A stretch of DNA of 6,717 nucleotides from the NCBI GenBank assembly GCA_030665535.1, contig DAOUZU010000054.1, positions 1 to 6,717 of the forward strand, written 5' to 3'. How positions within the stretch are numbered: the first letter of the stretch is position 1; every line of letters begins with the position of its first letter. Below, in pieces: positions 1-5,663 of the stretch. This DNA is from Dehalococcoidia bacterium. GTDB taxonomy: Bacteria > Chloroflexota > Dehalococcoidia > Dehalococcoidales > JAUXAE01. Under the pieces are notes generated by a model. That model made no database searches, was not told the origin of the DNA, and worked only from the letters and a program-made list of their open reading frames with translations. The translations under genes were made by a program, and so were the position numbers.

Positions 1-881
1 ACATAGGCGCGGTAGGACTTATAGAACTTAAGCAGCCCGGCCAGCTCAGCGTCCCGGCTGTATTTAATATAGGCGGCGGTGAACATCCGGGCCAGGTCGG
101 CGCGGCCATAGTGGTCCAGGTCCATGGCCAGAAAGGCGACCTCGGCGGCCACATCGCCGTAGCGGAACCTGTCGTTGAACTCTATGCAGTCGTAGATGCA
201 GATGCCGTCGCCGAAGTTGATGTGGGCGGCGTGGAGGTCGCCGTGGAGGTCGCGGATGCGGCCCCGGCTCACCCGCTCCGCCAGCAGCCCCGCATTCTCC
301 TTGATGAAGCGGCGGCTGTAGTCCCTTATGCGGCCAAACTTGTCCGCGGAGATGGCCTGGCCGATGTATTTCTCCGTCTGGCTGAAGTTCTCCTCGGTGT
401 TCCGGCTGACTACCTCCAGCCCGCCGAAGGCGCTGATGGCGGCTGAGGTCTCGGCTCTTTGATGGAAGTCGGCAAGCTTCTCGGCCAGGCGGTCTATCAT
501 CGGCGGGCTCACCCGGTCTTCTTCCAGCAGGGCGTCCATCATTTTATCCTGGGGCAGGCGGCGCATCTTGACGGCGCAGTCAACCACTTTCCCCCCGCTG
601 CCGAAGGAGAAGCTGCCATCCCGCTCGGTCACATCCACGACACCAATATAGACATCCGGGCAAAGCCGCTGGTTAAGCTTCACCTCCTTCCAGCTGAAAA
701 GGCGGCGCTTTGCGGGGGTGCTGTAGTCAAGGTAGCCCAGGTTCACCGGCTTCTTCACCTTGTAGACGAAGCTGTTGGTAATAAAGACGAAGGACATCTG
801 CGTCTGTACCAGGTCTATTTTCCCGGTGGGTTCGGGGTAGGCCGCCGCTTTCAGCAGGCCTTCTATCATCTGTGGCAGCAT
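1..881 (-). CDS. Aminoglycoside-phosphotransferase-like kinase, N-terminal part (C-terminus beyond window)
   Basis: The gene starts at ATG 881, whose A is the last base of the upstream stop (TGATG), and is still open at position 1, giving 293 complete codons. It resembles the COG2187 aminoglycoside-phosphotransferase-like family, which often carries a second P-loop kinase domain after the APH-like domain; that half would lie outside the window. A Lys-rich segment near residues 41-44 (KVKK) probably holds the ATP-binding Lys. The catalytic loop is RDLHGDLHAAHIN (about residues 210-222), with the presumed catalytic Asp at 215. A second metal-site region, IYDCIEFNDRFRYGDVAAE (about 229-247), includes Asp231. 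The segment AFLAMDLDHYGRADL that follows is typical of this family. The usual Asn five residues after the catalytic Asp is His220 here, which I think occurs in this subfamily. The natural substrate of these proteins is unknown to me, and resistance to aminoglycosides should not be assumed. A GGGAGAGG stretch just upstream, inside the previous gene, can serve as ribosome binding site. Confidence 0.85.
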   Translation of the reverse strand, partial: MLPQMIEGLLKAAAYPEPTGKIDLVQTQMSFVFITNSFVYKVKKPVNLGYLDYSTPAKRRLFSWKEVKLNQRLCPDVYIGVVDVTERDGSFSFGSGGKVVDCAVKMRRLPQDKMMDALLEEDRVSPPMIDRLAEKLADFHQRAETSAAISAFGGLEVVSRNTEENFSQTEKYIGQAISADKFGRIRDYSRRFIKENAGLLAERVSRGRIRDLHGDLHAAHINFGDGICIYDCIEFNDRFRYGDVAAEVAFLAMDLDHYGRADLARMFTAAYIKYSRDAELAGLLKFYKSYRAY

Positions 882-1411
882 CAGGCCGCCTCTCCCGCCT
901 TCAGCCAGTGCCGGATGTCTTCCAGCACCTGGCGGCTGTTGGAGCCGGTCATTGGTACCAGGTCCACCTCTGGCCGCTGCTTGATGGCGTCGGCCGGGGG
1001 GTGGGGGTTGAGCGTGATAGTCCCCAGCACGCGGTGGCCGCCCTTGATAATTTCCGCAACCGCCTGCCTGAAGCCGGTGGACATAAGCTCCATGCGGCCG
1101 ATTTCGTCGATAATCACCAGCTGGCCTTTTTCGGCGGCACGGCGCAGCGCCGGCACGGCTATCTCTTCCATAACCTCCAGGTCAACCCCATACTTCCCCA
1201 CCCGGTGCCGCCCCTTGATGTTGATGTGGGCCAGGGTGGCCGTCTGGCCGTCCAGCGTGATCAGCCGGAAGCCCTTCCGGGCTCCCTGGCCTCTTATTTC
1301 CTCGGTGTAGAAGCCGCCGGCAACCTCGCCGGTGATTTCCCCCAGGGCCTCTATGATGAGGCGGGTCTTGCCCGTTCCCGGGGGGCCGGTCAGCAGGTAG
1401 GCGCTCTTCAT
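881..1411 (-). CDS. THEP1-family nucleoside triphosphatase (P-loop NTPase)
   Basis: A 176-residue protein of the THEP1 / COG1618 family, cytosolic P-loop enzymes that hydrolyse NTPs to NDP and phosphate in vitro; their role in the cell is not settled. Visible motifs are Walker A GPPGTGKT (residues 9-16), the family block GFYTEEIR (33-40), VGKYGVD (71-77), and Walker B with the family extension LVIIDEIGRMEL (98-109), followed by VLGTITL (128-134). The length matches the family (about 170-190). I chose ATG 1411 because it places the P-loop at the normal distance from the N-terminus. The frame is open further upstream to 1549, but that stretch lies over the DUF6485-like gene in another frame and is Arg/Pro-rich, as shadows are. 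The start overlaps the stop of the upstream gene by 4 bases (ATGA), and the stop overlaps the next start by 1 base. With only a weak GGAAG before the ATG, translational coupling is likely. Many members are labelled nucleotide kinases, but the sequence does not show an acceptor site. Confidence 0.93.
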   Translation of the reverse strand: MKSAYLLTGPPGTGKTRLIIEALGEITGEVAGGFYTEEIRGQGARKGFRLITLDGQTATLAHINIKGRHRVGKYGVDLEVMEEIAVPALRRAAEKGQLVIIDEIGRMELMSTGFRQAVAEIIKGGHRVLGTITLNPHPPADAIKQRPEVDLVPMTGSNSRQVLEDIRHWLKAGEAA

Positions 1412-1620
1412 CTTCCGGTCAGCTTGCCCTGGTCCACCAGCTCGGCGAAGCGGGCGAAGGAGCGGTCGTAGGTCTTCTCCGTCTCCGGGGGGAAGACGCA
1501 GGCGGGCGGCTCGTTGTATTCCAGGTGGTAGGCGATGCACTGGCAGCACTTGCCCTTCCGCGCGCAGGGCTCATAGGTGCAATTGCAGACTAGCTTATTG
1601 GCCTGGATATCGCATTCCAT
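1408..1620 (-). CDS. Small cysteine-rich protein, DUF6485-like
   Basis: A 70-residue protein with eight cysteines, all in its first 41 residues: positions 3, 12, 14, 19, 25, 26, 28 and 41, plus His32. The core pattern is CNCTYEPC, then RKGKCCQCIAYH, then PPACVFPPE. I recognise this as the DUF6485 pattern with fair confidence; no function is known to me. The cysteine spacing looks like a structural zinc or other metal site rather than a ferredoxin, since the CxxCxxC...C arrangement is absent. The C-terminal 25 residues are an ordinary charged helix-like stretch (TYDRSFARFAELVDQGKL). A good ribosome binding site (ACAGGAA, AGGA 6 bases before ATG) supports start 1620. It sits 11 bases after the methionine synthase gene and overlaps the NTPase gene by 4 bases, so it is made from the same transcript. 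There is no signal peptide or membrane segment, so it is probably cytosolic. Confidence 0.88.
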   Translation of the reverse strand: MECDIQANKLVCNCTYEPCARKGKCCQCIAYHLEYNEPPACVFPPETEKTYDRSFARFAELVDQGKLTGR

Positions 1621-1626
1621 CGTGAT

Positions 1627-1630
1627 TCCT
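1627..1630 (-). promoter_or_regulatory. Ribosome binding site of the DUF6485-like gene
   Basis: The minus strand reads AGGA (within ACAGGAA), 6 bases before ATG 1620. It overlaps one arm of a short palindrome, CCTGT-T-ACAGG at 1628-1638, that also covers the stop codon of the methionine synthase gene. Confidence 0.65.
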
Positions 1631-1631
1631 G

Positions 1632-2660
1632 TTACAGGTAGCGTTTTCTCATTTTTTTGGATAGCTCGGCCAGAAGTTCCAGGGCGTGGGCGGCGGCATC
1701 ATCGCTGGCCAGGTTGCCCAGCCCGCAGCTCGGCGTCAGCAGCCCCTGCTTGGCCAGCCGCTCAAAGGGGATTCCGCGTCGGGCGAAGGGGGCCATAGCC
1801 TCCTCCAGGCGGTCTTTGAGGCTGGCGGCAGTTTCCTGGGCCAGCTGTTTCTCGTCGGTGGGCACGATGCCCCAGGCGATGGCGCCGCCCCTTATGATAA
1901 AGTCCCTTATCTCATCCGGGTACAGGGTAAGCGATTGGGCGTAATCATAGCTGTCAAAGCTGATGATGTCCATTTCTGTCTCCAGCAGCACCGGCCAGTC
2001 CGTGTTGCCGCAGCAGTGTATGCCCTTCAGACCGCCAATGCCGCCCAATACCTCGCTTATGAGGCTGATGACCCTCTCCTGTGATAACGGCACGTAGGAG
2101 GAGCCGTAGGAGGCCATGGCCGGCTCGTCCAGGAACATGATGCTTCTCTTGGATATCCTGCCCAGCGCTTTCTCCTGCCACACCGCCTTGAGCCGGAGCA
2201 GTTTGACGGCGGCGTCGGACAGCATTTCGTCGTAGATGATGGCCTTGCCGCTGTCGTCGCTGACGGCCAGCCCCCAGGTGACCGGCCCCGTCACCTGCCC
2301 CTTCATCGCCTGCGGCGAAAGGTTGTCCAGTCCCAGGAAGCGGTGCAGGCCGGCGGCGTAATCGGCGCTGATACCGTAGGCGGTGGCGTCGTTGGCCAGG
2401 TAGGCGGCGTACAGCTTCTCCAGCGGTCCGTCCAGGTCTTTGCCGGTGTCCACGAACACCTTCTCCTCACCCGCCACGATGCCGGGGAAGCCCTCGCTGT
2501 ACTGAGCCACCATGCCCTCTCGGAAGGAGCGCTGCGGCAGCTGCGGCCAGGCGGGGATGTCCGGCAGAAAGCGGGCCACCAGCGCCGCCGCCTTGTCGGG
2601 GTCGCTGTGGGGCATACTGCCTATCATTGTCGGTAAGAGGCCGAATTCAGTGTCGGGCAT
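1632..2660 (-). CDS. Core-type methionine synthase (MetE C-terminal domain only, UROD/MetE-like)
   Basis: A 342-residue TIM-barrel protein of the COG0620 family, matching only the catalytic C-terminal half of classical MetE (about 750 residues). The expected reaction is methyl transfer to homocysteine to give methionine. From memory, a core MetE from Dehalococcoides mccartyi takes the methyl group from methylcobalamin rather than methyltetrahydrofolate; that this protein does the same is inference. Visible motifs are the N-terminal IGSMPHS (residues 13-19), KGQVTGPVTWG (120-130), FLDEPAM (176-182), the zinc site HCC (215-217, with His215 and Cys217 in the HxC spacing), and TPSCGLG (309-315) with Cys312 as the last zinc ligand. 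Where E. coli MetE has a zinc-ligand Glu, the aligned residue here is probably Asp236 (IISFDSY). An AAGAAGG ribosome binding site at 2673-2679 supports ATG 2660. The gene follows mtnP by 17 bases. A neighbouring family (methylcobamide:CoM methyltransferases, UROD) shares the fold, but the TPSCGLG motif favours MetE. Confidence 0.87.
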   Translation of the reverse strand: MPDTEFGLLPTMIGSMPHSDPDKAAALVARFLPDIPAWPQLPQRSFREGMVAQYSEGFPGIVAGEEKVFVDTGKDLDGPLEKLYAAYLANDATAYGISADYAAGLHRFLGLDNLSPQAMKGQVTGPVTWGLAVSDDSGKAIIYDEMLSDAAVKLLRLKAVWQEKALGRISKRSIMFLDEPAMASYGSSYVPLSQERVISLISEVLGGIGGLKGIHCCGNTDWPVLLETEMDIISFDSYDYAQSLTLYPDEIRDFIIRGGAIAWGIVPTDEKQLAQETAASLKDRLEEAMAPFARRGIPFERLAKQGLLTPSCGLGNLASDDAAAHALELLAELSKKMRKRYL

Positions 2661-2672
2661 GTCGTTAAGCTA

Positions 2673-2679
2673 CCTTCTT
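2673..2679 (-). promoter_or_regulatory. Ribosome binding site of the core methionine synthase
   Basis: The minus strand reads AAGAAGG, overlapping the mtnP stop codon, with 12 bases before ATG 2660. The spacing is on the long side but no alternative in-frame start lies nearer. Confidence 0.6.
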
Positions 2680-3538
2680 ATATGTATTTTTCTATCAGCA
2701 GGCTGAGCATATTTTTCTGCTCTGGTGCCACCAGCTTGAGCGGGGTAACGATGGCGTTCTCCAGCGCTGTAGCGCAGGCGCAGCCCCTGGTTTCGGGCAT
2801 CCGGGTGACGGCCAGCCTGATGATTTCTTTGGAGAGGCCGATATTGGCCTTGAGCGTGCCCAGTATCATATCCACCGATACCGCCGCTTCCGTCTCGTGC
2901 CAGGCGTCGTAGTCGGTGGCGCAGGCGATGATAGAGTAACAGATTTCGGCCTCGCGGGCCAGCTTTGCCTCGGGCAGGGCGGTCATGCCGATGACAGCCG
3001 CCCCCCAGGAGCGGTGCAGGATAGATTCGGCCCGGGTGGAGAAGGCCGGTCCTTCCATGACGACATAGGTGCCCCCCTGGTGGACGCCGGCGCCGGCCTC
3101 CCGGGCGCATTCGTAGAGGGTCTGGGAAAGCCGGGCGCAGAACGGCTCGACGAACTGGATGTGGGCCACGACACCCCCGCCGAAGAAGGTGTTTACCCGC
3201 TGCCGGGTGCGGTCGATAAGCTGGTCGGGAATCAGCAGGTGGCCGGGCTTCACCTCTTCCTTGAAGCTGCCGACGGAGTTGATGGCGACGATGTGCTCCA
3301 CCCCCAGGGACTTCAGGGCCCATATATTGGCCCGGGACGGCACCTCGGTGGGCATAATGTCGTGCCCCCGCCCATGCCGCGGCAGGAAGGCCACCCCCAC
3401 TCCGGAGAGCTTACCCATAACGATGCTGTCGCTGGGCTTGCCGAAGGGGGTATCTACATCCACCTCGGCGACATCCGAAAGCCCCTCGATATCATAAAGA
3501 CCCGTCCCACCGATAACCCCGACTTTAGCTGTGGGCAT
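2678..3538 (-). CDS. mtnP: S-methyl-5'-thioadenosine phosphorylase
   Basis: A 286-residue cytosolic enzyme that cleaves methylthioadenosine with phosphate to adenine and methylthioribose-1-phosphate. It is of the PNP/MTAP type and normal in length. Motifs in order: IGGTGLYD (9-16, phosphate binding, Thr12), FLPRHGRGH (51-59, phosphate-binding Arg54 and His55), AINSVGS (85-91), DQLIDRTR (105-112), EGPAFSTRAES (162-172), IGMTALPEAKLAREAE (183-198, ribose-site Met185) and CATDYDAW (206-213). Asp209 and Asp211 correspond to the acidic pair that makes MTAPs choose 6-aminopurines, which argues against a purine nucleoside phosphorylase acting on inosine or guanosine. A CAC motif at 253-255 matches the C-terminal CXC motif known in some archaeal MTAPs. 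The start at 3538 has a near-perfect AAGGAGG six bases before the ATG. It lies 11 bases after mtnA, the next enzyme of the pathway. It may also accept 5'-deoxyadenosine, as some family members do. Confidence 0.95.
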   Translation of the reverse strand: MPTAKVGVIGGTGLYDIEGLSDVAEVDVDTPFGKPSDSIVMGKLSGVGVAFLPRHGRGHDIMPTEVPSRANIWALKSLGVEHIVAINSVGSFKEEVKPGHLLIPDQLIDRTRQRVNTFFGGGVVAHIQFVEPFCARLSQTLYECAREAGAGVHQGGTYVVMEGPAFSTRAESILHRSWGAAVIGMTALPEAKLAREAEICYSIIACATDYDAWHETEAAVSVDMILGTLKANIGLSKEIIRLAVTRMPETRGCACATALENAIVTPLKLVAPEQKNMLSLLIEKYI

Positions 3539-3544
3539 CTGTGG

Positions 3545-3551
3545 CCTCCTT
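3545..3551 (-). promoter_or_regulatory. Strong ribosome binding site of mtnP
   Basis: The minus strand reads AAGGAGG, overlapping the mtnA stop codon TAA and six bases before mtnP ATG 3538. It is the best ribosome binding site in the window and fixes the mtnP start. It suggests mtnP is translated independently of, and possibly more than, its neighbours. Confidence 0.85.
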
Positions 3552-4566
3552 AAATATTTCCAATCCCCTCACCGTACGGCTCCCGTATTATACCCTTTTC
3601 GGTGATGATGGCGGTGATGTAGCGGTGGGGGGTTACGTCAAAGGCGGGGTTGAGGACCTCCGTTCCCTCCGGGGCGATGGCCGCTTCCCCCAGGTGGGTC
3701 ACTTCCTCCGGACTTCTCTCCTCTATTGGGATGTCCTCGCCGGTGGCGGTTTCGGGGTCTATGGTAGTAGTGGGGGCGGCCACGTAGAAGGGGACGCCGT
3801 TCTCTTTGGCCAGCACCGCCAGGGAGTAGGTGCCTATCTTGTTGGCCGTATCGCCGTTGGCGGCAATCCTGTCCGCCCCGGTGATGACGGCGTCCACCTG
3901 CCCCTTGCTCATGAAGTGGCCGGCCATGGAGTCCGTAATCAGCTTGAAGGGGACGCCGGCCTCTTTCAGCTCCCAGGTTGTCAGCCTGGCCCCCTGGCAG
4001 AGGGGGCGGGTCTCGGTGACCAGCACGTTTATCTTCTTGCCCTGCCGCTGCGCCCGCATAATCACCCCCAGGGCGGTGCCGTAGCCGGCGGTGGCCAGCG
4101 GGCCGGTGTTGCAGTGGGTGAGGACGGTGGCGCCTTCGCCAAGAAGGGCGGTGCCGCGCTGGCTCAGGGAATCGTCCGCCTGGTAGCTCTCCCGGTGTAT
4201 CTTGACCGCCTCCTCAACCAGCGACTGCCTGACGGCGGCCACATCCCGCCCGACGGCCGCCTGCTCCATGCGGCTGGCGGCGGTGGAGAGGTTTATAGCG
4301 GTGGGCCGGGTGGCCGTTATCTCACTGACGACTTCTTTGAGCAACTGCCGGAACTGGCCGGGTGATTCGGCCTCTATCCTGAGGCCGCCGAGGGCGATGC
4401 CGTAGGCGGCGGCCACGCCGATAGCCGGCGCCCCCCGGATGCGCATCTCCTTTATGGCTGCGGCCACGTGATGGTGGTCGTTAAGCTCAAGGTAGGTTTC
4501 TTCCCGCGGCAGCCGGGTCTGATCGACTATTCTTAAGCGGTCGCTGTGCCACTCGATAACCTTCAT
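3550..4566 (-). CDS. mtnA: S-methyl-5-thioribose-1-phosphate isomerase
   Basis: A 338-residue cytosolic aldose-ketose isomerase of the eIF2B-alpha-like family, converting methylthioribose-1-phosphate, the MtnP product, to methylthioribulose-1-phosphate. Motifs: N-terminal DQTRLP (15-20), RGAPAIGVAAAYG (44-56), LTHCNTGPLATAGYGTALG (149-167) with the catalytic Cys152, TETRPLCQGARLT (184-196), ITGADRIAANGDTANKIGTY (228-247) with the catalytic Asp232, and the C-terminal NPAFDVTP (306-313). These distinguish MtnA from true eIF2B subunits and from ribose-1,5-bisphosphate isomerase. I chose ATG 4566: it gives the family's usual N-terminus (KVIEW...) and overlaps the permease stop by one base (TGATG). 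The frame stays open to 4773, but that extension is an Arg/His/Pro-rich shadow of the permease gene. There is no strong ribosome binding site, so translation is probably coupled to the permease. Such enzymes may also isomerise 5-deoxyribose-1-phosphate. Confidence 0.95.
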   Translation of the reverse strand: MKVIEWHSDRLRIVDQTRLPREETYLELNDHHHVAAAIKEMRIRGAPAIGVAAAYGIALGGLRIEAESPGQFRQLLKEVVSEITATRPTAINLSTAASRMEQAAVGRDVAAVRQSLVEEAVKIHRESYQADDSLSQRGTALLGEGATVLTHCNTGPLATAGYGTALGVIMRAQRQGKKINVLVTETRPLCQGARLTTWELKEAGVPFKLITDSMAGHFMSKGQVDAVITGADRIAANGDTANKIGTYSLAVLAKENGVPFYVAAPTTTIDPETATGEDIPIEERSPEEVTHLGEAAIAPEGTEVLNPAFDVTPHRYITAIITEKGIIREPYGEGIGNI

Positions 4567-5663
4567 CAGCTTCGCATCGTACGGCCGAAAAGAATGATGC
4601 CCAGGATAAAGATGCCAACCGCCCAGCCGACCAGGAAGAAGACATCGCCGGAGATGGCCTCGAAGCCGACGCCGCGGGTGATGATGGCACGGCCGGCGTC
4701 GACGGCGTGGATGAAGGGGAAGGCCTTGGCTATCGCCTGGATGTAGGTGGGCATGAACTCGGCGGAGAACCACACCCCGGAGATGAGGGCCAGCGGTATG
4801 GAGAAGAGCCAGCTAAGGGACTCGCCCTGGGTTTCCGATTTGGTCAGCGAGGCCACAATCATGCCGATGCCGATAGAGCAGATGGCCGTCAGTAGAAATA
4901 CGCCGAAGGCCAGGGCGATGTTGCCGACGATGTCCATACCGAAGAGCCAGCCCAGCAGTATGAAGGTGATAATCTGGACGACGGCGATGGCGACTAGGCC
5001 CGTGGAGTAGCCGGTGATGAACTCCCAGGGGCGGGTGGGGGTGGTAAGTAGCCGGTAGAGGAAGCGGCTTTCCTTATCGCGCAGCATTATACGGGCGGAG
5101 GTGGATATCATAATCATCAGGCCGAAGATGATAATCCCCGGGGCGATGAAGTCTATATTGGTGATTTCCGTCTCTATGTTGATGGGGTTGGCGTCTATGG
5201 TAAGCGGTATCTCTATCTGGGCAAAGACCCTGGCGGCGGCGTTGATGGTGGAGATTATCTGCTGCGACACAAGGAGGGCGCTTTCGTCATAGGTTATGTT
5301 GATGACGATTTCGCCTTCCTGCCCCTGGAGGATATGGGAGACCTGGTCGCCAAAGCCTTCGGGCAGGACGATATAGGCGCTCAGGTCGCCCAGGCGAAGG
5401 TCGGTGAGGGCGATGGCGGCGTCGTCATAGGCGGTGGCTTCGATTGTCTCCACCTGGGGCAGCGCCTCGGCGATAAAGCCCTGGGAAAGGGGGCTTCCGT
5501 CCTGGTCTATCACGCCCACGCTGTAGCTGGGCGTGACATCGCTGCCGAAGGCGACGCCGAAGAGGAGCATGAATACAAAGGGGAAGGCCAGCAGGAAGGC
5601 CAGCGCTGGCGGGTCGCGGTAGGTCTCCTTGATACTCCTTAAGCCGAGCCGCCAAAACCTCAT
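4566..5663 (-). CDS. ABC-2 type exporter, membrane subunit
   Basis: A 365-residue integral membrane protein of the ABC-2 permease type. A short cytoplasmic N-terminus (RSIKETYRDP) is followed by a first membrane helix (about residues 20-39). A large extracytoplasmic domain (about 41-170) with the typical opening YSVGVIDQDGSPLS follows. Five more helices lie at about 172-190, 216-240, 248-273, 284-302 and 340-360. The cytoplasmic loop LRDKESRFLYRLLTTPTRPWEF (194-215) is the family's coupling region to the ATPase, and the segment SGVWFSAEFMP (295-305) is also typical. The start at 5663 overlaps the stop of the ATPase gene by 4 bases (ATGA) and has AAGGAG 8 bases upstream, so the two subunits are co-translated. 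It should form a homodimer with two copies of that ATPase. Exported substrates in this family range from antibiotics to lipids and polysaccharides, and nothing here identifies one. Linkage to mtnA by a one-base overlap is notable. Confidence 0.93.
   Translation of the reverse strand: MRFWRLGLRSIKETYRDPPALAFLLAFPFVFMLLFGVAFGSDVTPSYSVGVIDQDGSPLSQGFIAEALPQVETIEATAYDDAAIALTDLRLGDLSAYIVLPEGFGDQVSHILQGQEGEIVINITYDESALLVSQQIISTINAAARVFAQIEIPLTIDANPINIETEITNIDFIAPGIIIFGLMIMISTSARIMLRDKESRFLYRLLTTPTRPWEFITGYSTGLVAIAVVQIITFILLGWLFGMDIVGNIALAFGVFLLTAICSIGIGMIVASLTKSETQGESLSWLFSIPLALISGVWFSAEFMPTYIQAIAKAFPFIHAVDAGRAIITRGVGFEAISGDVFFLVGWAVGIFILGIILFGRTMRS

Noticed and set aside
459..1310. A 283-residue plus-strand open frame
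   Set aside because: It lies antisense to the APH-like kinase and the NTPase, both of which have clear family motifs. Its translation has no recognisable motif and is rich in Ala, His, Pro and Arg, as expected for a GC-rich shadow.
1412..1549. A 46-residue N-terminal extension of the THEP1 NTPase
   Set aside because: It overlaps the cysteine-rich gene in another frame and would push the P-loop far from the N-terminus, unlike the family.
1628..1638. Short palindrome CCTGT-T-ACAGG as a terminator or operator
   Set aside because: The stem is only 4 bases with a 3-base loop, there is no T run after it, and it lies between two closely spaced genes. It is probably chance, though it overlaps a ribosome binding site.
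2897..3553. A 218-residue plus-strand open frame
   Set aside because: It is antisense to mtnP and has no motif or ribosome binding site of note.
3541..4365. A 274-residue plus-strand open frame
   Set aside because: It is antisense to mtnA. The translation is Gly-rich and repetitive with no family signature, and mtnA on the other strand has its catalytic residues intact.
4567..4773. A 69-residue N-terminal extension of mtnA
   Set aside because: It is an out-of-frame reading of the permease gene, full of Arg, His and Pro. The family N-terminus begins at ATG 4566.
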